64,000 nucleotides of DNA from NCBI RefSeq assembly GCF_019402645.1, contig NZ_VKKS01000001.1, forward strand, positions 2,238,769 to 2,302,768, read 5' to 3'. Within the stretch, counting starts at the first letter, position 1, and each line of letters starts with the position of its first letter. The DNA comes from Morganella morganii (GTDB taxonomy: Bacteria > Pseudomonadota > Gammaproteobacteria > Enterobacterales > Enterobacteriaceae). This document shows positions 47,296-56,479 of this stretch, one piece after another. The position numbers and the translations under genes are program-made. The notes under the pieces are model-generated. The model saw nothing but the letters and a program-made list of their open reading frames with translations. It was not told where the DNA came from and made no database searches.

Positions 47296-48845
47296 TAAAA
47301 TCACCTCATGGTTTACGCCAGTGGCCGCGTCTGCTGCTGGCACTGATTTTCGGGGCCGGCGGAACGCTGGCCTTTTCGCCTTTTGATCTCTGGTTTTTCT
47401 CGCTGCCCGCCCTGGCCGCCCTGCTCCTGCTGACCCTTAACCGGACAGGCAAGCAGGCTTGTGCTATCGGTTTCGCCTGGGGGCTGGGTTTATTCGGCAG
47501 CGGCGTAAACTGGGTATATGTCAGTATCGCGGATTTCGGCGGCATGCCGGAAGTTGCCAACCTGTTCCTTGTCGTTCTGCTGGCTGCATATCTGTCACTC
47601 TATCCGATGCTGTTTGCCGGTCTGCTGGCCAAATGCTTCCCGCACGCAACGGTCTGGCGTCTGGTGATTGCCGCTCCTGCTCTCTGGCAGCTCGCTGAAT
47701 TCTTACGCGGTTGGGTGCTCACCGGCTTCCCGTGGCTGGAATTCGGCTATACCCAGATTGACGGCCCGATGCGTGCACTGGCACCCATCCTGGGCGTTAA
47801 TGCAATCACCTTCCTGCTGATGGTGATTAGCGGGCTGATTGCCCTGACGCTCTCACGACGCCGTGCCTGGCCGCTGGTTCCCGCACTGGTGCTGCTGTTC
47901 GCGCCGTGGCTTGCCCGCAACTACCAGTGGTATCAGATGAACAACGACCCGACACAGGTCGCACTGGTACAGGGAAATATCGCCCAGTCCCTGAAATGGG
48001 AACAGGGTATGCTGGATAAAACGCTGGGGATCTACCTTAAAGAAAGCCGCCCGTATTTCCGCCCTGATACCCTGATTATCTGGCCTGAATCCGCGATTCC
48101 GGATTTTGCCGCCAGTCAGTCCGCTTTCCTGGATCAGCTCAACGGCCTGCTGACACTCAGCGGCGCACAGCTGATCACCGGCGTGGTGGATGCCGTTCCT
48201 AAAGCTAACGGCAACGAATACGATGTTTACAACACACTGATTGTGCTGGGTAATAAGAGTGAATATGACAGCCGGGACAAGAACCGCTATTACAAACATC
48301 ACTTGGTGCCGTTCGGGGAATTTGTTCCGCTGGAAGATTTACTGCGTCCGCTGGCGCCGTTCTTTAATCTGCCGATGTCGGCCTTCAGCCGCGGAGATTA
48401 TGTCCAGCCACCGCTGACGGCCGGGAAAATGACACTGACCGCCGAAATTTGCTATGAAGTGATCCTCGGGGAACAGGTGCGCCGCAATATGACTGACAAA
48501 ACCGGTGTGTTGCTGACCGCCTCCAATGATGCCTGGTTTGGCCGCTCCATCGGCCCGTGGCAGCATTTCCAGATGGCACGGATGCGTGCGCTGGAACTGG
48601 GGCGTCCGCTGCTGCGTGCCACCAATAACGGAATTACCGCTATTATTGCGCCGGACGGCTCAGTCACTGCTCAGTTGCCGCAGTTCACACAGGCCACTCT
48701 GAGTGCCACCATTACCTCCGCATCCGGCTTTACGCCGTATTACCACATGGGGACATGGCCGGTCCGGGGGGCAACCGGTATCTTTCTGGTTCTTGCACTG
48801 ATAAAACGCAGAAAGACCACAGAACGCGGTTTGCATTTTCGCTGA
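47292..48845 (+). CDS. lnt: Lnt, apolipoprotein N-acyltransferase
   Basis: 517 residues. About six to eight N-terminal membrane helices (to about residue 210) precede a nitrilase-like periplasmic domain. Catalytic triad motifs: WPESAIPDF (Glu), [13 protein letters not shown] (Lys) and [11 protein letters not shown] (Cys). A final membrane helix ends the protein. It adds the third acyl chain to lipoproteins, including Pal and LptE encoded in this window. Ends at a terminator shared with scsD. Confidence 0.97.
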   Translation: MIKSPHGLRQWPRLLLALIFGAGGTLAFSPFDLWFFSLPALAALLLLTLNRTGKQACAIGFAWGLGLFGSGVNWVYVSIADFGGMPEVANLFLVVLLAAYLSLYPMLFAGLLAKCFPHATVWRLVIAAPALWQLAEFLRGWVLTGFPWLEFGYTQIDGPMRALAPILGVNAITFLLMVISGLIALTLSRRRAWPLVPALVLLFAPWLARNYQWYQMNNDPTQVALVQGNIAQSLKWEQGMLDKTLGIYLKESRPYFRPDTLIIWPESAIPDFAASQSAFLDQLNGLLTLSGAQLITGVVDAVPKANGNEYDVYNTLIVLGNKSEYDSRDKNRYYKHHLVPFGEFVPLEDLLRPLAPFFNLPMSAFSRGDYVQPPLTAGKMTLTAEICYEVILGEQVRRNMTDKTGVLLTASNDAWFGRSIGPWQHFQMARMRALELGRPLLRATNNGITAIIAPDGSVTAQLPQFTQATLSATITSASGFTPYYHMGTWPVRGATGIFLVLALIKRRKTTERGLHFR

Positions 48846-48870
48846 TAAGAAAAGATTCCGCTGATAAGAA

Positions 48871-48905
48871 AATCCCGCCGCGATCACTCACGGCGGGATT
48901 TTTAT
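48871..48905. terminator. Bidirectional terminator between lnt and scsD
   Basis: AATCCCGCCG pairs with CGGCGGGATT around a 10-base loop, with T-runs on both strands. A 13-base direct repeat GCTGATAAGAAAA (48841 and 48860) precedes it. Confidence 0.85.
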
Positions 48906-48916
48906 TTTCAGGCTGA

Positions 48917-49414
48917 TTATTTCGCCAGCCACAACCGGGCCATCATACCCAACCGGCTGGTCCAGCCGCTGGTATAACTGACTATCTCCCCTTTGTGATA
49001 AATAACAAAGGCCGGCGTGACATTCACACCCCAGAGCTGTGAGATACGGCCATCCGGATCATTAATCACCGGAAAATAGTAATCTTTTGCCGCCATCCCT
49101 TTCACCAGCCGGTCATCTTCACCGGAGCGTATAGCGACAGTCACCACATTGTAGCCGGACTCAGACAGATCGCTGACTGACGGCGAGGTCAGTTTACAGA
49201 TCCCGCACCAGGATGCCCAGAAGTAGACCAGTAACGGCTTTTCCGCACTCATCTGTGCAATAGATACCGGTGTACCGTCAGTCAGTGTCAGTGAAGGCAC
49301 CGTGTTTAAATCCGGGGCCTCCGGTTTGCGCCAGTAGTCCATCGCCTGTGACGCAATAAATAAAATCACCAGCAGCAGAAGAAATTCCTTTCCCCATCTG
49401 CGCAGTAACCGCAT
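48917..49414 (-). CDS. scsD: ScsD, membrane-tethered thioredoxin-like protein
   Basis: 165 residues. One N-terminal membrane anchor (FLLLLVILFIASQAM) precedes a periplasmic thioredoxin fold. The active site is WC-G-I-C (Cys70 and Cys73) with the cis-Pro segment GVNVTPAFVIYH. TlpA/ResA-like; in Scs systems the partner of ScsB in passing reducing power. Shares its start with the scsC end and is last in scsABCD. Confidence 0.88.
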   Translation of the reverse strand: MRLLRRWGKEFLLLLVILFIASQAMDYWRKPEAPDLNTVPSLTLTDGTPVSIAQMSAEKPLLVYFWASWCGICKLTSPSVSDLSESGYNVVTVAIRSGEDDRLVKGMAAKDYYFPVINDPDGRISQLWGVNVTPAFVIYHKGEIVSYTSGWTSRLGMMARLWLAK

Positions 49415-50142
49415 TATTTAACCTTAGCCAGCTGTTCCTTAATAACAGATTCCAGCTGTGCATCATCCACGGCACCCGGCAGCATCACATCACCAATCAG
49501 CGTCGCAGGCGTTCCCTGAACACCTAACTGCTCTGCCAGCATCATATTCATGCGCATAGTGTTCATGCTGTTTTCAGTGACTTTTACATCACCCGCTTTT
49601 GCGGTTTTCAGCGCGCTGTTGATATCATCCTGAGTCAGTGCGGTTTTTTTCTGCATCAGGCGGTTATGCAGCGGGGCAAAGGCTTCCGGCTTGCTTTCCC
49701 ACACAGAGAGTGCCGCACGGCTGGCATTCAGGGAGCTCTCCCCTTTGAACGGCAGCAGTTTGAAGACAACCGCCACATCAGGGTGTTTTTTCACCACCGC
49801 TTCCAGCTGCGGATCAAAACGTTTGCAATACGGGCAGTTATAATCGGTGAAAGAAACAATCGTCAGTTTCGGTGATTCGGATCCGATACGCGGCGTATAC
49901 TTATCATTAAACAGCGCATCAGCATTGGCTTTCACTGCATCTTTCATCTGTGCGGTCTGTTTTTCGGTCTGTTTCTGCTGAAGTGCCATAATCGCTTCTT
50001 CCAGAATTTCCGGATTTTTGACCAGCGTGTCACGAACCAATTCACGCACCTGCGCTTCCTGGTCAGCGGTAAAAGCGGCCGCATGAGCTGTGGCTGTAAA
50101 GATAAGCGGAGCAATCATTAAAGCCGCGAGTGTTTTTTTCAT
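49414..50142 (-). CDS. scsC: ScsC, periplasmic DsbA/DsbC-like disulfide protein
   Basis: 242 residues. Signal peptide ending TAHAAA. An N-terminal helical extension (about residues 25-75, rich in Gln/Lys) resembles the trimerisation stalk of Proteus mirabilis ScsC. The thioredoxin-fold domain has the active site CPYC (103-106) and the cis-Pro segment GVQGTPATLIG. The P. mirabilis homologue is a trimeric disulfide isomerase that needs that stalk. Overlaps the scsB stop by 4 bases. Confidence 0.9.
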   Translation of the reverse strand: MKKTLAALMIAPLIFTATAHAAAFTADQEAQVRELVRDTLVKNPEILEEAIMALQQKQTEKQTAQMKDAVKANADALFNDKYTPRIGSESPKLTIVSFTDYNCPYCKRFDPQLEAVVKKHPDVAVVFKLLPFKGESSLNASRAALSVWESKPEAFAPLHNRLMQKKTALTQDDINSALKTAKAGDVKVTENSMNTMRMNMMLAEQLGVQGTPATLIGDVMLPGAVDDAQLESVIKEQLAKVK

Positions 50143-52187
50143 GGTTCAATTCCTTGTGACTGATTTAACAGATGTAAAAGAGTGTCTTTATCCAGCAATG
50201 GTGACAAGATTTCACCATCAGGTAAAGCGGGGCCGTATATCTGATTAAACGGCACAGCCAGATGCCCGCGCTTTTGTAAAAACGCATTAATATCCGGTGA
50301 TGGTTTGGTCCAGTCCCCGCGCAGTGCGACAACATCCTGTTCACGGAGTGCATCCTGAACATCATCGCGTAATAATACATTGTATTTGTTTGCTTTGCAG
50401 GTTACGCACCATTCGGCGGTAACATCCACAAAAACCCGCTTTCCCTGAGAAAGCGCGGTGGTAACCGCCTCTTCCGTCAGCGGCTGCCAGTCTACCCGAT
50501 CACTGACCAGGCTCTGCTGCCGGTTATCCGTCATATTAATACCGGCCCAGACGCCACCGGCAAACAGCAGCGCCACCAGTGCCGCAGAACCCCGTCTGAT
50601 ACCGGCGCGGCGGAAAGCCAGCAGTGCAAGAACCAGCAGCACGACTCCCACCATCACAGCAGCGGTTTCCGGCCCGGTGTGCGGAATAAGCAGGCTTATC
50701 AGCCACAGTGCCGTAATAAACATCATGGCACCCAGCACCAGACGCAGGCTGTTCATCCAGCGCCCCGGTTTCGGCAGGGCTTTAGCGACACCCGGAAACG
50801 CTGCAATGAGCAGCCATGGCAGGCTCATTCCGATCCCCAGCGCGGTAAATATCATCCACAGCTGTGAATACGGAGCCACAAGAGCAAATGCAACGGCAGT
50901 ACCGAGGAATGGGGCAGTGCAGGGGGTCGCCAGCAGAGTGGCAAACATACCTTCCATAAAGTGACCGCGCATCCCTTTGCCGCCGGCTGTCGCGAGTTTT
51001 GTGGTTGCATTACTGCTCAGGCGGATAGAAAAAACGCCAAACAGATTGGCACTGAACAGTAAAGTTACCACCACCATAAAGCCAAGGAACCACGGGTTCT
51101 GGAACTGAATACCCCAGCCGACAGCACTTTGTGTCAGGCGCAGTACGGACACCAGCGCCGCCAGGATCCAGAAAGAGGTCATAATACCGGAGGAGGATAC
51201 CAGGAATTGAGCGCGGATGTTCCGCCTTTCACGGCTTTCCGCATACAGCACAGAGCCGAGTTTCATGGCCAGCACCGGCAAAACACACGGCATAACGTTA
51301 AGAATAAGCCCGCCCAGCAACGCAAACAGTAACAGCATAATAAAGGAGGCATCACTGCCGGACGTTGCCGCAATATCCGGGCCGCTGCCGATCACCGTAG
51401 TGAGCGCCTGCGCCGCCGGGCCGTCTGTCACCACAACCGAAAGCGGTTTCCCGTTCAGATCCGCCGGCAACTCTCCCCAGTCATCTGTCACATTGACGGC
51501 GGCCGTGAGATTATCGCCGGAAATCTTAAATGACGGGGCTGCAAAAATGGTTTCTTTATCCGCATTAAAAAACAGCTGAGGATCCTGCCAGCCGCCGGGA
51601 CGGTGCAGCGCCATCGTCAGTGTGCCGCCGTTTACCCTGCTGCTGCCGATGGTAATATCACCACTGGTCTGCGGAATCTGCTGCATAGCCATGACATACT
51701 GCCGGTCAAAATCCTCCGGCGCGGATTCTGTTGTATCCAGTGACACCGGATAGTCGGTCAGAATACAGACATTACTGCATGCGGATAAGGTCAGTGTTCC
51801 GCTGAGCGACGGCAGCGGCTGAGCCGCCGTGACTTCCAGCGGGAACACCACACTGCCGCCGTAGCCCTGAGTAGAGAGCCCGGCGACGTCAAAACGCTGA
51901 GGTGCGGGCCAGAACCACTGTGTGTCAGTGGTTTTCTCCTGCCATGTCAGTCCGGGAGCAACGCCGCCTTCCCCCGGTGACTGCCAGTAGGTTTTCCAGC
52001 CGGGTTGTAATTCAACGGCCAGCAGCAGACGCAGCTTTCCGTCTTGCCACTGATCTGACATAACTCTGACACGGGCGTGCTCATTGTGCGGCATTTCGGT
52101 CCAGCCGGTATCAGCCGCATGCACATTGGTCAGCATGAACAAAAACAGCACAAACGCTGTTAATACAGAACGCATAATTTTTTTCAT
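50139..52187 (-). CDS. scsB: ScsB, DsbD-like inner-membrane electron transporter
   Basis: About 682 residues. A signal peptide (MKKIMRSVLTAFVLFLFM) leads to a large periplasmic domain (to about residue 290). Then come eight membrane helices with the redox Cys pairs in MPCVLPVLAMKLG and TPCTAPFLGTAVA. A C-terminal thioredoxin-like domain follows with WCVTCKANKYN. It moves electrons from cytoplasmic thioredoxin to periplasmic ScsC and ScsD. Start uncertain: ATG at 52187 or 52175; neither has ideal spacing to GGAG. Confidence 0.9.
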   Translation of the reverse strand: MKKIMRSVLTAFVLFLFMLTNVHAADTGWTEMPHNEHARVRVMSDQWQDGKLRLLLAVELQPGWKTYWQSPGEGGVAPGLTWQEKTTDTQWFWPAPQRFDVAGLSTQGYGGSVVFPLEVTAAQPLPSLSGTLTLSACSNVCILTDYPVSLDTTESAPEDFDRQYVMAMQQIPQTSGDITIGSSRVNGGTLTMALHRPGGWQDPQLFFNADKETIFAAPSFKISGDNLTAAVNVTDDWGELPADLNGKPLSVVVTDGPAAQALTTVIGSGPDIAATSGSDASFIMLLLFALLGGLILNVMPCVLPVLAMKLGSVLYAESRERRNIRAQFLVSSSGIMTSFWILAALVSVLRLTQSAVGWGIQFQNPWFLGFMVVVTLLFSANLFGVFSIRLSSNATTKLATAGGKGMRGHFMEGMFATLLATPCTAPFLGTAVAFALVAPYSQLWMIFTALGIGMSLPWLLIAAFPGVAKALPKPGRWMNSLRLVLGAMMFITALWLISLLIPHTGPETAAVMVGVVLLVLALLAFRRAGIRRGSAALVALLFAGGVWAGINMTDNRQQSLVSDRVDWQPLTEEAVTTALSQGKRVFVDVTAEWCVTCKANKYNVLLRDDVQDALREQDVVALRGDWTKPSPDINAFLQKRGHLAVPFNQIYGPALPDGEILSPLLDKDTLLHLLNQSQGIEP

Positions 52188-52232
52188 CTCCGAATTAAGC
52201 AAAAAACCCGACAACATAAAGATTGCCGGTTG

Positions 52233-52601
52233 CTAATCCCTCATAACACAGAAATGGAGATGCCTGCGCAACCGCATCGGCGGGATATGCTGACGCCATG
52301 AGCGCGAACGGTAACGTACAGGAACAATAACCGCCGTCATGACGAAGAAAAGAAGTACAAAAAAGAGAGGTTCTGCCGGGAACTGCGGCACGGTACTCAG
52401 TGACTTGGCGCTGATATCACAGGTGCCGCCGGGATTAACGCTGCCGGTTTTTGCATCACCGGGCAACGCCGGGGTGATAATATCGGCAGACGGATTCAGA
52501 CTGATGCGCGGGGCACCAGACGTCCGTTGTGTCAGACACAACATGATAAAGAAGAATGTGAAAAACAGCAGCAGATAACCCTGCCTGCGTTGCTTCAGCA
52601 T
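52233..52601 (-). CDS. scsA: ScsA, small membrane protein of the Scs operon
   Basis: 122 residues with two hydrophobic helices: about 8-25 (YLLLFFTFFFIMLCL) and about 78-95 (PLFFVLLFFVMTAVIVP), with a short periplasmic loop. Place and size match ScsA of Salmonella, the first gene of the suppressor-of-copper-sensitivity operon. No catalytic motif is visible; function unclear. It ends 45 bases before scsB. Confidence 0.7.
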   Translation of the reverse strand: MLKQRRQGYLLLFFTFFFIMLCLTQRTSGAPRISLNPSADIITPALPGDAKTGSVNPGGTCDISAKSLSTVPQFPAEPLFFVLLFFVMTAVIVPVRYRSRSWRQHIPPMRLRRHLHFCVMRD

Positions 52602-53032
52602 AGCCCGCTCCCTGATAGTTACAGCCTATCTTACACAGCCTGCGATTTCAGACAACCGGATAACCATAACTTTACACACTTAACCACAATGTGATGTTAC
52701 CGCCGCACATCAGAATTGTTACAACAGCGGATTATGACACAACAAACACTTTCCGGCCGTAAAAGTATCGCATCTCACAGTAAAAAATACCATTAATTGG
52801 TTAGAAACCCCGCAAAAACCAGCATATAAAACCAAATAAACTAAAAACATCCTGATTTAATGTAAACACACGTTCCGGATGTAATTTTCACATCTTTATC
52901 GGACAGAGTGAGAGGAATCTCCCGATTTAAAACAAATCAGCTTTCATTAATTAACAATTATGTTCTATTTTTAACAACACAAACATGAGAGCAACACACG
53001 TCCTTATACCGTTTCCCGAAAAGGAGTTGTTT
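52602..53032. other. 431-base gap between scsA and gltI
   Basis: Divergent promoter region: AT-rich with no convincing gene. It holds the promoters of scsABCD (leftward) and gltIJKL (rightward). No sigma-54 site with exact GG-N10-GC spacing and no CueR/CpxR palindrome could be fixed by eye. Confidence 0.55.
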
Positions 53033-53929
53033 ATGCGCAAGTTAGTTTTATCTGTGCTGATCACCGGAGCCGCGCTTGCCAGTGCGGCGGTTTCTGCTGA
53101 AGAGCTGACCGGTACACTGAAAAAAATCAATGACAACGGCGTGATTATCGTCGGTCACCGCGAATCCTCTGTCCCCTTCTCTTATTATGATAATCAGCAA
53201 AAGGTGGTCGGCTATTCCCAGGATTACTCCAACCATATTGTTGATGCTGTGAAAAAGACGCTGAATAAGCCGGATCTACAGGTCAAAATGATCCCGGTGA
53301 CCTCTCAGAACCGTATCCCGCTGTTACAGAACGGTACATTCGATTTTGAGTGCGGTTCCACCACCAATAACCTGGCCCGCCAGCAACAGGCGGCCTTCTC
53401 CAATACCATCTTTGTGGTCGGAACACGTCTGCTGACCGGTAAAGATTCCGGCATTAAAGATTTTGCCGATCTCGCCGGGAAAAACGTGGTGGTCACTTCC
53501 GGTACCACATCTGAAATGCTGCTTAACAAACTTAATGATGAGAAGCAGATGAAGATGCGCATTATCAGCGCCAAAGATCACGGGGATGCATTCCGTACCC
53601 TGGAATCCGGCCGTGCTGTCGCCTTTATGATGGATGATGCCCTGCTGGCCGGTGAGCGCGCCAAAGCGAAAAAACCGGATAACTGGGTGATTGTCGGCAC
53701 ACCGCAATCCGAAGAAGCATACGGCTGTATGCTGCGTAAAGATGATCCGCAGTTCAAAACCCTGATCGATAAAACCGTTTCCGGTGTACAGACCTCCGGT
53801 GAGGCTGAAAAATCCTATAACCGCTGGTTCAAACAGCCGATCCCGCCTAAGAACCTCAACCTGAACTTTGAATTATCTGATGAAATGAAATCACTGTTCA
53901 AAGCGCCGAATGACAAGGCTTTTGAATAA
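53033..53929 (+). CDS. gltI: GltI, periplasmic glutamate/aspartate-binding protein
   Basis: 298 residues from the ATG at 53033, which has AAGGAG 6 bases upstream. Signal peptide MRKLVLSVLITGAALASAAVSA is cut before EELTG. The solute-binding fold shows GTFDFECGSTTNN and VTSGTTSEMLLNKL, typical of the family that binds L-glutamate and L-aspartate. It delivers them to GltJKL. Followed by a 198-base structured gap before gltJ. Confidence 0.95.
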   Translation: MRKLVLSVLITGAALASAAVSAEELTGTLKKINDNGVIIVGHRESSVPFSYYDNQQKVVGYSQDYSNHIVDAVKKTLNKPDLQVKMIPVTSQNRIPLLQNGTFDFECGSTTNNLARQQQAAFSNTIFVVGTRLLTGKDSGIKDFADLAGKNVVVTSGTTSEMLLNKLNDEKQMKMRIISAKDHGDAFRTLESGRAVAFMMDDALLAGERAKAKKPDNWVIVGTPQSEEAYGCMLRKDDPQFKTLIDKTVSGVQTSGEAEKSYNRWFKQPIPPKNLNLNFELSDEMKSLFKAPNDKAFE

Positions 53930-54127
53930 CCGCTACGGCGGCTGGCAGCCGGATCGGCTGCGCCGTCCGGACTGAGGATATAACTAAGACCGCCGCGCCT
54001 GCGTTCACAACTGACACGGGCGCGGACGATAAACCGCAGTCCGCAACATGCAAACACACTGTCTGTCCGGTAACCACTGGTTATCCGTCTTATACAGGGA
54101 GTTCGTTCTTTTACCGGGAGCCGCGCT
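53930..54127 (+). ncRNA. Structured gltI-gltJ gap, possible SroC-like RNA
   Basis: Two strong hairpins: GCAGCCG / CGGCTGC at 53945-53961, and CCGCGCC / GGCGCGG at 53993-54025. A CA-rich single-stranded stretch, AACATGCAAACACACT, follows (about 54046). In E. coli and Salmonella this gap produces SroC, which sponges the RNA GcvB. The position and CA-rich patch fit, but sequence similarity was not tested, so this is speculative. Confidence 0.3.
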
Positions 54128-54865
54128 ATGTCAGCTAACTGGGACTGGGGGATATTTTTTCAGCCCGCCCCCTTCGGCAACACCACTTACCTCGGCTGGA
54201 TCCTGTCCGGCCTGAAGGTCACGGTGATGCTGTCAATCTGTGCCTGGATTATCGCCTTTCTGGTGGGATCTCTGTTCGGTATTCTCCGTACTGTACCGAA
54301 TAAGTTTCTCTCCTCTCTCGGCACTATTTATGTGGAAATTTTCCGTAATGTGCCGCTGATCGTCCAGTTCTTCACCTGGTATCTGGTGATCCCGGAGTTC
54401 CTGCCGTCGTCTCTGCGCGACTGGTTCAAAATGGATCTCGACCCGAATATTCAGTTCTTTATTTCCTCCGTGCTCTGTCTGGGGTTGTTTACCGCTGCCC
54501 GTATGACCGAACAGGTACGTGCCGCTATTCAGTCATTGCCGCGCGGTCAGAAAGCCGCCGGGCTGGCAATGGGGCTGACACTGCCGCAAACCTACCGCTA
54601 TGTGCTGCTGCCGAATGCCTACCGCGTGATTATTCCGCCGATGACATCCGAAATGCTCAACCTGGTGAAAAACTCTGCAATCGCCTCCACCATCGGGCTG
54701 GTCGATATGGCCGCTCAGGCCGGTAAATTACTGGATTACTCCGCCAGAGCATATGAGTCCTTTACGGCGATAACTCTCGCCTATGTCGGCATTAACGTCA
54801 TTATTATGCTGGCAATGCATTTACTGGAAAAACGGGTGCGTCTGCCCGGGACAGGAGGCCACTGA
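54128..54865 (+). CDS. gltJ: GltJ, glutamate/aspartate ABC permease
   Basis: 245 residues with about five membrane helices. The EAA loop that contacts the ATPase is [20 protein letters not shown]. It is a HisM/GlnP-family permease that pairs with GltK. Overlaps gltK by one base (TGATG). Confidence 0.95.
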   Translation: MSANWDWGIFFQPAPFGNTTYLGWILSGLKVTVMLSICAWIIAFLVGSLFGILRTVPNKFLSSLGTIYVEIFRNVPLIVQFFTWYLVIPEFLPSSLRDWFKMDLDPNIQFFISSVLCLGLFTAARMTEQVRAAIQSLPRGQKAAGLAMGLTLPQTYRYVLLPNAYRVIIPPMTSEMLNLVKNSAIASTIGLVDMAAQAGKLLDYSARAYESFTAITLAYVGINVIIMLAMHLLEKRVRLPGTGGH

Positions 54866-55542
54866 TGTATGAATTTGACTGGAGTTCGGTGATGCCGGGC
54901 ATGCCGTTCCTGTTACAGGGACTGGTTATTACGGCAAAAATCACCATCACCGCGATTGTTATCGGCATCCTGTGGGGCACTATTCTGGCGATGATGCGCC
55001 TGTCATCCATAAAGATTGTGAGCTGGCTGGCGGCACTCTATGTGAACGCTTTCCGTTCCGTCCCGCTGGTGATGGTACTGTTGTGGTTCTATCTGATTGT
55101 GCCTAACTTAGTCCAAAATGTTCTTGGTATATCACCAAAAACAGATATCCGTCTGATCTCAGCTATGGTAGCGTTTTCCCTGTTTGAGGCTGCGTATTAT
55201 GCTGAAATTATCCGCGCCGGAATTCAGAGTGTCTCACGGGGACAAACATCCGCCTCACTTGCCCTTGGTATGACTAAGATGCAGACCATGCGTCTGGTGG
55301 TTCTGCCGCAGGCGTTCCGCGCGATGATCCCGCTGCTGCTGACCCAGGGTATTGTCCTGTTCCAGGATACCTCGCTGGTGTATGTGCTCAGTCTGACCGA
55401 TTTCTTCCGTACCGCCAGCAATATCGGTGAGCGTGACGGAACACAAATCGAGATGGTGCTGTTTGCGGGTGCGGTTTATTTTGTTATCAGCTTTGCGGCG
55501 TCAATGCTGGTTAATTATCTCAAGAGAAGGACTGTGTCATGA
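54865..55542 (+). CDS. gltK: GltK, glutamate/aspartate ABC permease
   Basis: 225 residues with about five membrane helices. EAA loop [20 protein letters not shown]. It forms a heterodimeric channel with GltJ. Overlaps gltL by 4 bases. Confidence 0.95.
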   Translation: MYEFDWSSVMPGMPFLLQGLVITAKITITAIVIGILWGTILAMMRLSSIKIVSWLAALYVNAFRSVPLVMVLLWFYLIVPNLVQNVLGISPKTDIRLISAMVAFSLFEAAYYAEIIRAGIQSVSRGQTSASLALGMTKMQTMRLVVLPQAFRAMIPLLLTQGIVLFQDTSLVYVLSLTDFFRTASNIGERDGTQIEMVLFAGAVYFVISFAASMLVNYLKRRTVS

Positions 55543-56264
55543 TCTCCCTGAAAAATATCTCCAAATGGTACGGTCAGTTCCGTGTCTTAACCGACTGCTC
55601 GACCGAGGTCAGAAAAGGGGAAGTTGTTGTGGTGTGCGGCCCGTCCGGCTCCGGTAAGTCCACGCTGATAAAAACCGTTAACGGCCTGGAGCCGGTGCAG
55701 GAAGGCGAGATTTTCGTCAATGATATACAGGTGAATGACAAACGCACCAACCTGGCAAAACTGCGCTCCAAAGTCGGCATGGTGTTCCAGCACTTTGAGC
55801 TGTTCCCTCACCTCTCCATCGTGGAAAACCTGACCCTGGCACAGGTAAAAGTGCTGGGTCGCGATAAAGCGGCAGCAAAAGAAAAAGGCCTGAAACTTCT
55901 GGAGCGTGTGGGATTATCCGGGCACGCGGATAAGTTCCCGTCCCAGCTGTCCGGCGGACAACAGCAGCGTGTGGCGATCGCCCGCGCTCTGTGTATGGAT
56001 CCTGTCGCGATGCTGTTTGATGAGCCGACCTCTGCCCTCGACCCGGAAATGATCAACGAAGTGCTGGATGTCATGGTTGAACTGGCTCACGAAGGCATGA
56101 CGATGATGGTGGTTACCCACGAAATGGGCTTTGCCCGTAAAGTGGCTGACCGCGTGATTTTCATGGATGAGGGCAAAATCGTCGAAGACAGTAAAAAAGA
56201 GGATTTCTTTGCCAACCCGAAATCCGATCGCGCCAAAGATTTTCTGGCCAAAATTCTGCACTGA
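55539..56264 (+). CDS. gltL: GltL, glutamate/aspartate ABC ATPase
   Basis: 241 residues. Walker [11 protein letters not shown]-loop [11 protein letters not shown], signature LSGGQQQR, Walker [15 protein letters not shown] and switch His in VVTHEMGFA. Powers import through GltJK. Ends 10 bases before a terminator at 56275-56297. Confidence 0.97.
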   Translation: MISLKNISKWYGQFRVLTDCSTEVRKGEVVVVCGPSGSGKSTLIKTVNGLEPVQEGEIFVNDIQVNDKRTNLAKLRSKVGMVFQHFELFPHLSIVENLTLAQVKVLGRDKAAAKEKGLKLLERVGLSGHADKFPSQLSGGQQQRVAIARALCMDPVAMLFDEPTSALDPEMINEVLDVMVELAHEGMTMMVVTHEMGFARKVADRVIFMDEGKIVEDSKKEDFFANPKSDRAKDFLAKILH

Positions 56265-56274
56265 TGTTCTGACC

Positions 56275-56297
56275 GGCCGGTCACAGACCGGCCTTTC
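56275..56297 (+). terminator. Terminator of gltIJKL
   Basis: GGCCGGT / ACCGGCC stem around a 5-base loop, followed by TTTCTTATT, 10 bases after gltL. Confidence 0.75.
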
Positions 56298-56479
56298 TTA
56301 TTATCTTTACCATTCCCCTGCTTTTTTCATCCCTTTACGACCTTAACTGTTGTTCCCTCAGGGGCATATCGGCTATGCTAACAGGTCAGATATTAACAAA
56401 ACCTATATTATCATGCTGTCCGCCCGGTCTGGTCGTCAGTCCGTGTCCGGCAGTTAATCACCACAGGAATACCGGTGCC

